This document shows, in pieces, positions 54,852 through 63,763 of a stretch of DNA of 64,000 nucleotides (the first letter of the stretch is position 1; each line of letters begins with the position of its first letter). Both the position numbers and the translations under genes were made by a program. Origin of the DNA: Stenotrophomonas maltophilia (GTDB lineage Bacteria > Pseudomonadota > Gammaproteobacteria > Xanthomonadales > Xanthomonadaceae); assembly GCF_003205835.1 (NCBI RefSeq), contig NZ_CP029773.1:3008501-3072500 (forward strand), read 5' to 3'. Under the pieces are notes generated by a model that was given only the letters and a program-made list of their open reading frames with translations, ran no database searches and was not told the origin of the DNA.

Positions 54852-55520
54852 TCACTTCCGGGCCAGCGGCATCACATTGTTCGCATAGCGTGGAAATGCA
54901 GGCGCGGCGAACTCCCTCAGCATATGCAGGTGCGGCTGAAGCTTGAACCTGCGCAGATTGCCAATGGCTACTTCGCCGCCGCAAACCAGCGCTGGCTCAA
55001 AGCCATACATCTCATCTGCCATCAAGTGCCCGCAAGTGCTCACAGCCCTGTCGTAAGGCAGCTCTTCGGCCCCATCCATCAGATCAAAGTCGTCAAGCTC
55101 CGCGCAAGCGAAGAATGCCTTGATGCCACCCTCCTGCCGTGCGAGAGACTTGGGTCTCAAACAGTTCTGAAGAGCAAATACTTCACTGCGGATCGGATCG
55201 ATGCTCACGCCAGCGCCTGATGCTTCGCCGCACAGGTAGAGCCGTCCAAACCCGCTTCTGGCAAACACATGGTAGGTATCGATCAGGGGAAATGGCGTGC
55301 CAGACAACCACATGTGCATCAGGCCTTCGTAGTCCTCGGGATTCACCGTCCACAGCCGTCCATTGCCATAGTTCGCCCATCCATCCCGACGCCAATAGCT
55401 CAAGAGCGATTCAGGCAAGATGCCCGCCCACTTGGAGAACGCGGTCTCTGGCACCGGATCGTGTTCAGTTGCCTCACCGAAGCTCTCGATGAAGAGCGCG
55501 AAATCCTCATCATCTTCCAT
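54852..55520 (-). CDS. GAD-like / DUF1851 domain protein
   Basis: A 222-residue protein. FIESFGEATEHDPVPETAFSKW and LPESLLSYWRRDGWANYGNGRLWTVNPEDY are the GAD-like domain; the C-terminal half carries the DUF1851 pattern (ELPYDRAVSTCGHLMADEMYGFEPAL). Proteins of this type are mostly immunity or accessory proteins of polymorphic toxin and type VI secretion loci. ATG 55520 chosen because GGGAGG lies directly upstream. With the Imm30-like gene it forms a two-gene immunity block without toxin. Confidence 0.75.
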   Translation of the reverse strand: MEDDEDFALFIESFGEATEHDPVPETAFSKWAGILPESLLSYWRRDGWANYGNGRLWTVNPEDYEGLMHMWLSGTPFPLIDTYHVFARSGFGRLYLCGEASGAGVSIDPIRSEVFALQNCLRPKSLARQEGGIKAFFACAELDDFDLMDGAEELPYDRAVSTCGHLMADEMYGFEPALVCGGEVAIGNLRRFKLQPHLHMLREFAAPAFPRYANNVMPLARK

Positions 55521-55707
55521 TGTCCCTCCCATCTTGGACTGTTTCGTCGGCGTGGACTGAGGCGCTCTTATATCTGGTGCTTCATCAAGATTCTGGCGTT
55601 TACGCAGCCATTGGGATTCATTCATTCTAGCATTGCCGCGCCCGCGGCTTGACCGTGTGGGCGCGGCCACTGGCGCAACATGCGTAACCCGCTGATGGAC
55701 CACCGCG

Positions 55708-57144
55708 ATGTACCGCACCCTTGCTGCCGCATTGCTCTGTGCCCTCTTCGCCGTTCCGATCGCTTCCGCGCGTGAGTCCCCTGGCGATCTTTCCAATCAG
55801 CTCGACACCCAACTGCAGGCCAACCGCGAGCGCTACGGCATCGCCGGCCAGGCGGTACTGGTCGCACACAACGGCCAGGTGCTTTATCAGGGCGCCAGCG
55901 GCGAACGCGATCCCGCTGCCCATGCGCCTGCCACTGTCGATACCATCTTCGCCGCGCAATCGATGGCCAAGCTGCTGACCAGCACACTGGTGATGCAGCT
56001 GGTCGACCAGGGCAAGGTGGATCTGGACGCGCCGGCCAGCCGTTATGTTCCGGACCTTCCGGCTGCTTGGCAGGCAATCCGCATACGCGATTTCATCAAC
56101 CACAGTTCCGGTATCGGCGAGTACTACGATCGGGTGGACAACCGCTGGGTGAGCAAAGGCTACACCGGTGTGGCGCCCGACCTTGCATCTGCGCTGAAAG
56201 TGGCTGCGGCAGCGCCGATGCGGTTCGCCACCGGCAGCCGCGTGCAGTACACGCAGGCCAACTACCTGGTACTGACGGCGTTGCTGGAAGCACATTACCG
56301 CAAGCCCTACCCGGCCATCGCGCGCGAACGCATCCTGCAACCGCTGAAGATGACCAGCACCTCATGGGGCGTCACCAGCGTCCCAGCCACGCGCGCGGCA
56401 GTGCCTTACATCGGCAAGGACGGCCAACTGCAGCCGGCCAATGAAGACCCCTGGCCGAACTACGGTTGGGGTCACGCCGACCTGCAGACCACCGTGGGCG
56501 ACATGAACCGGTTCCTGCAGGCGCTGGCGACCGGCAAGCTGCTGCGCACGTCCACGCTGGAAACGCTCTGGCAGCCGCAGAAGCTGAGCGGTGGCGGCAG
56601 CAACTTCTTCTCCACGGGCTGGGACACCACCCGCAGCGACGGCTACACCCAGGTCGGCCACGATGGTGGCACCCGTGTACGTGCGCGGCTGGCCTACAAG
56701 GGCACCCTGGCCAGCGGCTACTGGGTGTTCGTGTACCTGACCAACGGCAGCGCCCGCAATGTCTGGTCGAGCACGCTGGTCGAGAGCACGATGGCGGTGG
56801 CCGCACCCGAAGAATTCCCGCATGCGGTGCTGTCCGAGCGACTGATCGCGTATGCGCTGGATGACAGCGCCGGCGCGGCCGAAGCAGTGCATCGCTGGCT
56901 GCGCGACAGCAACAAGGTTGCTGCCAGTGAATTGGAACGCGCGATCAATGCCGATGGTTACGCGATCCGCGAAAGCCTCGGTGCACGCAAGGCAGTGAAG
57001 GTGTTCGCGCTCAACACCGAGCTGTATCCGGATTCGGCCAATGCCTGGGACAGCCTGGCCGAGTGCCATGCGGCGCTGGGTGAGAAGGAGACGGCTGATC
57101 GGCTGTATGCGAAGGCCAAGGCGCTGGCGAAGCCTGCTCCGTAG
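55708..57144 (+). CDS. Exported serine hydrolase (beta-lactamase/DD-peptidase fold) with TPR-like tail
   Basis: A 478-residue protein: signal peptide (about 1-21), then a class C-like serine hydrolase domain with SxxK in FAAQSMAKLL (Ser nucleophile), YTQANY as the Tyr-x-Asn-type motif and VGHDGGTRVRA as the HxGG-type third motif. The C-terminal ~50 residues (LNTELYPDSANAWDSLAECHAALGEKETADRLYAKA) are a TPR-like unit, common in these periplasmic esterases. Substrate unknown; resistance to beta-lactams should not be assumed. Confidence 0.88.
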   Translation: MYRTLAAALLCALFAVPIASARESPGDLSNQLDTQLQANRERYGIAGQAVLVAHNGQVLYQGASGERDPAAHAPATVDTIFAAQSMAKLLTSTLVMQLVDQGKVDLDAPASRYVPDLPAAWQAIRIRDFINHSSGIGEYYDRVDNRWVSKGYTGVAPDLASALKVAAAAPMRFATGSRVQYTQANYLVLTALLEAHYRKPYPAIARERILQPLKMTSTSWGVTSVPATRAAVPYIGKDGQLQPANEDPWPNYGWGHADLQTTVGDMNRFLQALATGKLLRTSTLETLWQPQKLSGGGSNFFSTGWDTTRSDGYTQVGHDGGTRVRARLAYKGTLASGYWVFVYLTNGSARNVWSSTLVESTMAVAAPEEFPHAVLSERLIAYALDDSAGAAEAVHRWLRDSNKVAASELERAINADGYAIRESLGARKAVKVFALNTELYPDSANAWDSLAECHAALGEKETADRLYAKAKALAKPAP

Positions 57145-57152
57145 AGAAAAGC

Positions 57153-57178
57153 AGTCGAGCATGGCTCGACTCTACATG
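57153..57178. repeat. SMAG-type palindrome
   Basis: AGTCGAGCATGGCTCGACTCTAC right after the hydrolase stop. Confidence 0.65.
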
Positions 57179-57270
57179 GATGCCACGTCACCCATACGCG
57201 AGCGGTGGGTGACGCGGGGCCGCCGACCTGTTAACTTGCGCGCCACTTTCGTGGTTTACAGCATTTCCGC

Positions 57271-59379
57271 ATGTCGCTCTCGTCGTACCGCCCCACTCCC
57301 TCGCTGCTGTTCCTGGCCGTTTCCCTCGGCCTTTCCTCCACCGCCGCTGCGACCCCTCAGGCCACCACGCTGGATGCGGTGCAGGTCACCGCCGCCGATG
57401 CCAGCGCCCAGGCGCGCGAGGCGCTGAAGCGCGTACCCGGCGCCAGCAACGTCATCGACGTAGCCAAGGCCGACAGCCGACTGTCCAGCAGTGCCGATGT
57501 GCTGGCCTACCAGCCGGGCATCAGCGCGCAGTCGCCGGGCAACGAGGGCACCAAGATCTCGATCCGTGGCTCGGGCATCAACCGTGGCCCGGGCGCGCAT
57601 GCCTCGGGTATCGCCGTATCGATCGACGGTCTGCCACTGACCGGCCCGGGCGGCACACCCTACGAGCTGCTGGAACCGCTGTGGCTGTCCCGTGTGGAAG
57701 TCCTGCGCGGCGCCAACGGTTTCGAGCGTGGCGCGCTGGCGCTGGGCGGGGCCATCGACTACGTCAGCCGCAGCGGCCGTGATTCGGCGGGCGTGCAGCT
57801 GCACTACGAAGCCGGCAGCCGTGGCTACCAGAAGCGTGGGATCAGCTGGGGCGGCGTCAGTGGTGATGTCGATTACTTCCTGGCCTACACCGATACCGAA
57901 TTCGACGGTTACCAGCGCCATGCGCGCGGCAATGGCAAGGGCGCGATGGCCAACATCGGCTGGCAGATCACGCCCGACCTGCAGACGCGCTTCTTCGTGC
58001 GTTACCGCGAAACCAATCACGAAACACCCGGTCGCCTGACCCGCGACCAGATCCGCAACGACCCGCATGCGGTCAACCCGGCCAATCTGGCCATCGATGC
58101 GCGTCGCCCGCAGCCGGGCAGCACGTGGCTGGGCAACGTCACCACGCTGCAGATCGATGAGGATTCCTCGCTGCAGGCCGGGCTGGTCTACCACACGTAC
58201 CCGATGGACTTGAACGAGAGCCTGTACCGCCAGCAGCTGGACTACGCCAACCTCAACGCCACGCTGGACTATCGCCACCGCCATCGGCTGTTCGGCCTGG
58301 ACAGCGAAACCACGGTGGGCCTTCGCGTCACCCACGATCTGGACGCCGATGTGCGCGAGTCGCTGCGCTTTGCCAGCAACGGCTACGCCGCCGGTACGCG
58401 CACGCGTGACTTCCGCCACCACGGCACCGACAGCACGCTGCACGTCGGCAATTCCCTCACCTTGAACGACCGCCTGCGCATGCAGACCGGGCTGGCACTG
58501 ATCAACACCCGCCGCGATGTGCAGGTGACCTGGCCGAGCAGCGGCGGCCGCCTGCGCGACCGCGACTGGGACTACGCGCCGCGACTGGGCTTCACCTGGC
58601 AGCACAGCGCGCAGACCCAGTGGTTCGGCAACCTCAGCCGCTCGGTGGAAGCACCGCATCCGTGGTCGATGATCTGGGGTTCCAACCAGTACTTCGGGCC
58701 GGGCAATGGCCCGTCCACCGGCCGCCAGCGCACGCCGGTACCGATGCAGAACCAGACCGCCACCACGCTGGAACTGGGCGCGCGCGGTGACGCGGCGCTG
58801 GGCCGCTGGGAACTGACCGGTTACTACGCACACGTGAACCACGAACTGCTGAGCGTCGAGCTGCAGCCGGTGCCGAACCTGTTCATCGCCGAGAACAACG
58901 CCAGCCCCACCGTGCACCGCGGCATCGAAGCCGGATTGGACAGCACGCTGTGGCAGGCAGCGCCGGGCCGCCTGTCCTTGCGCCAGGCGTACACCTTCAG
59001 CGACTTCCGCTATCGCCACGATGCGCGTTTCGGCAGCAACCGCCTGCCCGGCCTGCCGCGCCACGCCTACCAGGCCGAGCTGCGCTTCGATCACGCCTCC
59101 GGCCTGTACGCTGCGCTCAATACCGAATACGCCTCGCGCATCGCCGTCGACTACGCCAACAGCTATTGGGCCGACAGCCGTGTGATCTTCGGCAGCCGCA
59201 TCGGCTACGACGCACCCGGTGGCCGCTGGCAGGCCTGGGCGGAGATGCGCAACATCGGCAACCGCCGCTACGCCGCCACGGTCACACCGGGCTACGACGA
59301 TGCCGGCAAGGATGTCGCCCGCTCGACGCCGGGCGAAGGTCGTGGCGTCTATGCAGGCGTGCGCTTGCGCTTTGACTGA
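57271..59379 (+). CDS. TonB-dependent outer-membrane receptor
   Basis: A 702-residue receptor with signal peptide, a TonB-box-like segment (TTLDAVQVTAAD), a plug domain (ADVLAYQPGISAQSPGNEGTKISIRGSG ... VEVLRGANGFERGALALGGAIDYV) and a 22-strand barrel ending in the C-terminal Phe-Asp (GVRLRFD). The plug VLRG...GALGGAI pattern is typical of siderophore receptors. Ligand unknown. The two TonB-like proteins at 37 kb are possible partners. Confidence 0.93.
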   Translation: MSLSSYRPTPSLLFLAVSLGLSSTAAATPQATTLDAVQVTAADASAQAREALKRVPGASNVIDVAKADSRLSSSADVLAYQPGISAQSPGNEGTKISIRGSGINRGPGAHASGIAVSIDGLPLTGPGGTPYELLEPLWLSRVEVLRGANGFERGALALGGAIDYVSRSGRDSAGVQLHYEAGSRGYQKRGISWGGVSGDVDYFLAYTDTEFDGYQRHARGNGKGAMANIGWQITPDLQTRFFVRYRETNHETPGRLTRDQIRNDPHAVNPANLAIDARRPQPGSTWLGNVTTLQIDEDSSLQAGLVYHTYPMDLNESLYRQQLDYANLNATLDYRHRHRLFGLDSETTVGLRVTHDLDADVRESLRFASNGYAAGTRTRDFRHHGTDSTLHVGNSLTLNDRLRMQTGLALINTRRDVQVTWPSSGGRLRDRDWDYAPRLGFTWQHSAQTQWFGNLSRSVEAPHPWSMIWGSNQYFGPGNGPSTGRQRTPVPMQNQTATTLELGARGDAALGRWELTGYYAHVNHELLSVELQPVPNLFIAENNASPTVHRGIEAGLDSTLWQAAPGRLSLRQAYTFSDFRYRHDARFGSNRLPGLPRHAYQAELRFDHASGLYAALNTEYASRIAVDYANSYWADSRVIFGSRIGYDAPGGRWQAWAEMRNIGNRRYAATVTPGYDDAGKDVARSTPGEGRGVYAGVRLRFD

Positions 59380-59390
59380 TGACCGCAGGC

Positions 59391-59413
59391 GGCGCCGGGT
59401 GTGATCCGGCGCC
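59391..59413 (+). terminator. Hairpin after the receptor gene
   Basis: GGCGCCGG, 7-base loop, CCGGCGCC, 12 bases past the receptor stop. No T-run; probably an mRNA 3'-end structure between convergent genes. Confidence 0.45.
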
Positions 59414-59427
59414 CTCTGCCCCTCTCG

Positions 59428-60300
59428 TCAATGGGCGTACTTCCAGGGCCGCAGTACGCGGCCATCCCATACGCCGCCCAGACCTCGTTCCGGGGGTTCG
59501 CTCATCCAGCGTCCCTGTTCCCGATGCAGTACGACCAGCTCCCGGTAGACGAAATCGTCGGAGCACGAATCCCAGGCGACGGCGATCATGGCCCATCGCC
59601 CATCGCCGCTGAAAACGGGCCGGGTCAGATGGACGAACTGATCATACGGATGGGACGGCTGCTGCGCTGTTGATGCGCACCCGCGCTCCCGCAGCGCTCG
59701 AAGACCTTCGGCATCCATCCGCTGCGCACCGGCCAATGCGGCTGCGGGTACTGGCGCGGGACGGCGATTGGCAGGAACCAGATCCGCCTGCAGCTGCAAC
59801 CGCAGCGCGTGGATCTGCGGCGGCCACCGGTCGTCCAGCGGCAGGACCAGATCATCCACCTCCTGGCAGGTGGAGGCACTGCTGCCCGGCCAGCAATAGG
59901 GCAACGTCTGCTCCATCACGTAGATGTCCTGCCCCACCGGGTCGGTCAACTGCGGCTGCTCCTGCGGGCGCCATCGATCGGCGGGGGCGGACGGCGTCTG
60001 CGGTGCGGTGGGCACGCCGCTCGACGGCAATGGCAGAACCGGCGTCGGCTGCGGCACTGGCGGGGCTGGAAGACGGAATGGAGGACCCTGCCGAATCACC
60101 AGCGCCATCGCCTCAGCCTGCATCTGCGCGGTTCCCAGGTTGACCGGCGGCGGACCGGTTTCCTGCTGCCACCTCGGGCGCAGGCTGCAGATTCCGGCCA
60201 TGAGAGCCAAAGCCGACAGCGCCGCCGCCAACGATGCAATGCGCCGCCAGGCGATCCGCTGTTGGCAGTCACGGTCTGGCTTGAACGAGGTATCTGTCAT
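59428..60300 (-). CDS. Membrane-anchored hypothetical protein, paralogue A
   Basis: A 290-residue protein with a short cytosolic N-terminus, one membrane helix (IASLAAALSALALMAGICSL) and a periplasmic domain beginning RPRWQQETGPPPVNLGTAQMQAEAMA. Four or more Cys (PYCWPGSSASTC, RGCAS, DSC) could form disulfides. No family name known. The next gene upstream has the same layout and the same RP-W-Q---PPP-NLGTA-MQAE block, so they are tandem duplicates. ATG overlaps the stop of its neighbour by one base. Confidence 0.7.
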   Translation of the reverse strand: MTDTSFKPDRDCQQRIAWRRIASLAAALSALALMAGICSLRPRWQQETGPPPVNLGTAQMQAEAMALVIRQGPPFRLPAPPVPQPTPVLPLPSSGVPTAPQTPSAPADRWRPQEQPQLTDPVGQDIYVMEQTLPYCWPGSSASTCQEVDDLVLPLDDRWPPQIHALRLQLQADLVPANRRPAPVPAAALAGAQRMDAEGLRALRERGCASTAQQPSHPYDQFVHLTRPVFSGDGRWAMIAVAWDSCSDDFVYRELVVLHREQGRWMSEPPERGLGGVWDGRVLRPWKYAH

Positions 60301-61145
60301 CACGACTCCGGTAACGCGGGCCACAGGCCGTGGCCAAAGCTCATATAGCGGACAGGCTCCACTCGAACACGCTCCCATCCGCCCTTGCTGCGGTGCAGAA
60401 GGTAGAGGACGCGCATCGCCGTTCCTCCACTGCACAGATCCGAGGCGATCGATGCCATTGCCCAGTTCCCGTCCAGGCTGAACACAGGACGCTGCAGATA
60501 GACAACGCCCAGATCCGGATTGCCCGGGCCACCCGTGCATCCCTCGACGCCGCGTGCGCGCCGTTGCTGAAGCTCGTCCCACGTCATCCGTTGCGCTCGC
60601 ACATGCGCAAGCTCAAACGCGAGGTCGGGTACGCGTACAGCCCGGCGGTTCGCAACCTGCAGCATCGCCTCCAGATGCTGCTGAAGTTGAAAGGACGCCG
60701 CACTGTCATCATCGCGCCACTCGACGACGTTGTGACGAACCTGGCAGACCGGGGCGGGGTCTCCTTCACCGCAGGCAGGCGCAGTCCATTCCATCACAGC
60801 GAATGGCATGTCGGGCTCCCGGTCGCGCGGCTCGAAGTGTGCTGGCGCGACATCTGCCAGTGGCACCTCCGCGGTCGCGAACCCACTGTTGCCGGTCAGC
60901 ATCGCGGAGGAGACTGCCTTCATTGGAATCGGCGATACCGGCGGCTTTCCTGGCGGTGTCGGTCGCAGGTCGATGAGCTCTGCCATCACCTCGGCCTGCA
61001 TCCGTGCCGTTCCCAGGTTGATCGGAGGCGGGCTGACATCCTGCCGCCACTGTGGGCGCACGCTGGCCATCAGCGCTGCGCCAGCAGCCACGAACAGGAC
61101 GACCGCTGTCGTCAGGATGCGCTTCCGTGCAATGCGCTGTCGCAT
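60300..61145 (-). CDS. Membrane-anchored hypothetical protein, paralogue B
   Basis: A 281-residue protein: MRQRIARKR basic start, membrane helix (ILTTAVVLFVAAGAALMASV), then RPQWRQDVSPPPINLGTARMQAEVMA, a Pro-rich spacer and a Cys-containing C-terminal domain (PACGEGDPAPVC, GCTGG, DLCSGG). It matches paralogue A domain by domain, with conserved VVYLQRPVFSLDGNWAMASIA versus VHLTRPVFSGDGRWAMIAVA. Function unknown; envelope-located. Confidence 0.7.
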   Translation of the reverse strand: MRQRIARKRILTTAVVLFVAAGAALMASVRPQWRQDVSPPPINLGTARMQAEVMAELIDLRPTPPGKPPVSPIPMKAVSSAMLTGNSGFATAEVPLADVAPAHFEPRDREPDMPFAVMEWTAPACGEGDPAPVCQVRHNVVEWRDDDSAASFQLQQHLEAMLQVANRRAVRVPDLAFELAHVRAQRMTWDELQQRRARGVEGCTGGPGNPDLGVVYLQRPVFSLDGNWAMASIASDLCSGGTAMRVLYLLHRSKGGWERVRVEPVRYMSFGHGLWPALPES

Positions 61146-61197
61146 GAAGCTCCTCGAAGAAATGAAGCAGGTTGGGATATCGGCCGGGAACGTGGCG

Positions 61198-61977
61198 CTA
61201 CAGCGCTTGAATGACCTGCAGCAGGTGGGTCGCTCCTGGCGCCAGCGCCTGCGCAAGCCAACCCAGCACAGCGAAGAACAGCAGCAGGCCGAGCAGCGGC
61301 CAGATCGTGTGCGTCACGCATACCCGCCACCATCCCTGCTCCTGCATGCCCTGCATGCGCCGGTACAGGCCACCGGCGATGGCGGCGTCCACCAGCAGCT
61401 CGGCCATCAGCACCGGCGCCGCCCACACCACCCACACGCTGGCCAGCAGGACGGTCGCCACCAGCGCGACGATGCCGAGGATCGCCAGCAACGGCAGGCC
61501 CGCTTCGTCTTCGACCAGGCCGGTCAACGGCAGCTCACCGGCATCGCCGCCGCTGACCCGCGCCGACTCATTCCACGAAGCTGACGCGCCGCCACCTCCG
61601 GAACGGCCACCGATGCCGTTCCACGGTGATTCCACGGCACTTCCGCGAGGCGATGGGCTGCCACTGCCCACATCCGGCGACAGGCCATCCAGCACGTTGT
61701 CCCAGCGCCAGCGGATCCAGATCCACATCAGCAGCAGGAACACGCCATAGGCCAACAGCACGGCCATCGGATAGCGAAGCAGCATTGCGTCGATACCGGC
61801 CAGACGCAGCAGATGCGAGGCAAGGAAACCGGCCGCACCGGTCAAGGCCACGATCAATGCCATCTGCAGGCGCGGCCAGCCGCGTTGCTGCAGATGCTGC
61901 CGCGCGCGCACGACTTCACTGCCGCGGTTCATCGGCAACTTCAACGGGCTGCGTGAAAAGAAACGGGTGCGTTTCAT
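61198..61977 (-). CDS. Polytopic membrane protein
   Basis: A 259-residue protein with about four membrane helices: two near residues 40-90 (MALIVALTGAAGFLASHLL, YPMAVLLAYGVFLLLMWIWI), a Gly/Ser-rich cytosolic or periplasmic linker (SGSPSPRGSAVESPWNG), then two more (LAILGIVALVATVLLASVW, IWPLLGLLLFFAVLGWL). No family recognised. Start uncertain (ATG 61977 used, weak ribosome site). Same strand as the two paralogues and probably co-transcribed. Confidence 0.65.
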   Translation of the reverse strand: MKRTRFFSRSPLKLPMNRGSEVVRARQHLQQRGWPRLQMALIVALTGAAGFLASHLLRLAGIDAMLLRYPMAVLLAYGVFLLLMWIWIRWRWDNVLDGLSPDVGSGSPSPRGSAVESPWNGIGGRSGGGGASASWNESARVSGGDAGELPLTGLVEDEAGLPLLAILGIVALVATVLLASVWVVWAAPVLMAELLVDAAIAGGLYRRMQGMQEQGWWRVCVTHTIWPLLGLLLFFAVLGWLAQALAPGATHLLQVIQAL

Positions 61978-62130
61978 CGGCGCCAACGGATGCCGCGGAT
62001 CGTGCAGCGTGGAAGCTCGAAAACCTGATACTGCATGCGGACATCCTTGCCGGGCACGCGTAAGCGGTGGTGGGCGGATTCTACCGCGGGCAGGTCCGCT
62101 GTCCAGACGGCGGACCTGTGCGGCCGTTCC

Positions 62131-62514
62131 TCAGCTGCGGTCGATGATCCGCACGATGTGACCGTCCTCAAAAGCGAACTCGCTGCGTCCCTGCAGGGCC
62201 AGTTCCGTGCCCGCGCCGGGACCATCTGGAATGTCCTGCGCGAACACGCCACGCCAGCCGATGCTGGCCAGCGCCACATCATCCTCGAACGTCAGCTCAA
62301 GCAACCGCTGCTCGCGCTCGTGGAACATCTGGGCCGATTGCCGCGCCAGTTCGCCGAAGGCATCGATGCCTTCGGTGACCATCGTCAGCTGGCCACCGCT
62401 ATGGTTTTCGAAGCGCACGTTGTGCGCCAGCACCGCCAGCATGGCATCGATGTCGAAGCGGTTGTAGGCCAGCAGGTAGTGCTCGATCAGGTAGCGGCAG
62501 TGCGATTCGTCCAT
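62131..62514 (-). CDS. SnoaL/NTF2-like family protein
   Basis: A 127-residue protein of the cone-shaped NTF2-like fold: YLIEHYLLAYNRFDIDAMLAVLAHNVRFENHSGG is the typical start, with IIDRS closing strand at the end. Members bind small hydrophobic substrates; function here is unassigned. Separate from flanking genes. Confidence 0.8.
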   Translation of the reverse strand: MDESHCRYLIEHYLLAYNRFDIDAMLAVLAHNVRFENHSGGQLTMVTEGIDAFGELARQSAQMFHEREQRLLELTFEDDVALASIGWRGVFAQDIPDGPGAGTELALQGRSEFAFEDGHIVRIIDRS

Positions 62515-62566
62515 GGCGGCGTCCAGTCAGGGCCTGCGCCGAGTCTCCCGCGACCGTGCAGCCGGA

Positions 62567-63142
62567 TCAAGGCGGCGCAGCGGCTTTCAGCAACTGCGCG
62601 GCCACCTGGTCGAACGGGCCGATGTCCTGCAGCGCGCGGCACATCGCCACCGCACCTTCCACGCTGGCAATCACCAGGCTGGCCAGTCCGGCCGCCGCGG
62701 CCGGGTTGTGACCTTCGGCGACGAACGCCGCCGCCAGGTGGCCCTGCCAGCGCGCGAACACTTCGGCAGCAGCGGCACGCGGCTGGCTGGGCATGGCCTC
62801 CACCGGCTCCTCAACCGCAGCGGCCAGCACCGGGCAGCCAGCGCGGAAATCGGTGCGCAGCAGGCGCTCGCGCCACATCGCCAGGAACTGCTGCAGGCCC
62901 TGCACTGCGCCGCCCTTCAGCAGCTCCACCAGCAGCGCTTCGATCTTGTCGCCGGCCATATGAGTGGCGCGCGCCAGCAGCTCCTGCTTGCCGCCGGGAA
63001 AGTGGTGGTAGGTGGAACCCAGCGGCGCCTCGGCCAGCTTGGTCACCTCACGGATGCTGGTGGCATTGAGGCCCACACGCGCCAGCATCTGTGCCGCAGC
63101 ATCAATCACGCGTTGTGGCGCATCAGAGGGGCGCGGGCTCAC
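62567..63142 (-). CDS. TetR-family repressor
   Basis: A 191-residue TetR protein: helix-turn-helix at residues ~8-50 (RVIDAAAQMLARVGLNATSI, LAEAPLGSTYHHFPGGKQEL) and a helical ligand-binding C-terminus. GTG 63142 is the start. Divergent from the thioesterase gene across 69 bases that hold two copies of ACAGTCGTCATA, so self-regulation and control of the thioesterase are likely. Confidence 0.9.
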   Translation of the reverse strand: MSPRPSDAPQRVIDAAAQMLARVGLNATSIREVTKLAEAPLGSTYHHFPGGKQELLARATHMAGDKIEALLVELLKGGAVQGLQQFLAMWRERLLRTDFRAGCPVLAAAVEEPVEAMPSQPRAAAAEVFARWQGHLAAAFVAEGHNPAAAAGLASLVIASVEGAVAMCRALQDIGPFDQVAAQLLKAAAPP

Positions 63143-63160
63143 GGCAGGCTCCTTGCCAGG

Positions 63161-63208
63161 ACAGTCGTCATAGATTAGCGTACCGGCGATTCTATAACAG
63201 TCGTCATA
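63161..63208. promoter_or_regulatory. Putative TetR operator region
   Basis: ACAGTCGTCATA occurs at 63161-63172 and 63197-63208. The second is embedded in TATAACAGTCGTCATA, a near-palindrome (TATRAC/GTYATA arms). Position between divergent starts fits an operator. Confidence 0.55.
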
Positions 63209-63211
63209 ACC

Positions 63212-63757
63212 ATGAATCTCTGGTTCCGCCTGCTCCATCTGCTGCTGTGCAGCCTGTTCCGGCCCAAGCTGGAGGCGCCGTTCGGGGTCTCGCGGCTGCA
63301 GTTCCGGGTACTGCCCAATGACCTGGACAGCAACCTGCACATGACCAACGGCCGCTACTGGAACATCTTCGACCTGGGCCGGCTGGACCTGATCCTGCGC
63401 ATGGGCCTGGGCCGGGTGGCGCTACGCGAGAAGTGGGCACCGATCGTCGGTGCCGGCACCATCCAGTTCCGCCGCGAACTCAAGCCATTCCAGCGCTTCA
63501 CCCTGGAAACGCGGCTGGTCGGCTGGGTCGGTTCGCGCGGCATCATGGAGCAACGCGTGCTGATCGGCGCCGAACAGAAGATCGCCACGCGCGCGCTGCT
63601 GGTCACCGGCATCTACGACCGCCGTGCGCGGCAGTTCCTCGGTATGCCGAAGATGATGGAAGCGATCGGCGTGGTCGCCCCGCCGTCGCCGCCGCTCAGT
63701 GCGGCCGCCGAGGCGCTGCTGGCGGCCGATGCCGCATTGAAGCAGGACGATGCCTGA
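63212..63757 (+). CDS. Acyl-CoA thioesterase-like hotdog protein
   Basis: A 181-residue 4HBT-type hotdog-fold protein: VLPNDLDSNLHMTNGRYWNIFDLGR is the conserved Asp/Asn-HMNN-type helix of this family, and AGTIQFRRELKPFQRFTLETRL the following strands. The N-terminus is hydrophobic (WFRLLHLLLCSLF), so it may be membrane-associated. Hydrolyses or modifies acyl-CoA; substrate unknown. Confidence 0.82.
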   Translation: MNLWFRLLHLLLCSLFRPKLEAPFGVSRLQFRVLPNDLDSNLHMTNGRYWNIFDLGRLDLILRMGLGRVALREKWAPIVGAGTIQFRRELKPFQRFTLETRLVGWVGSRGIMEQRVLIGAEQKIATRALLVTGIYDRRARQFLGMPKMMEAIGVVAPPSPPLSAAAEALLAADAALKQDDA

Positions 63758-63763
63758 GGCGCG

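Noticed and set aside
55708..57144. Naming the serine hydrolase a beta-lactamase resistance gene.
   Set aside because: The fold is shared with esterases and DD-peptidases, and the TPR-like tail and HxGG motif fit the non-resistance group; activity cannot be read from sequence.
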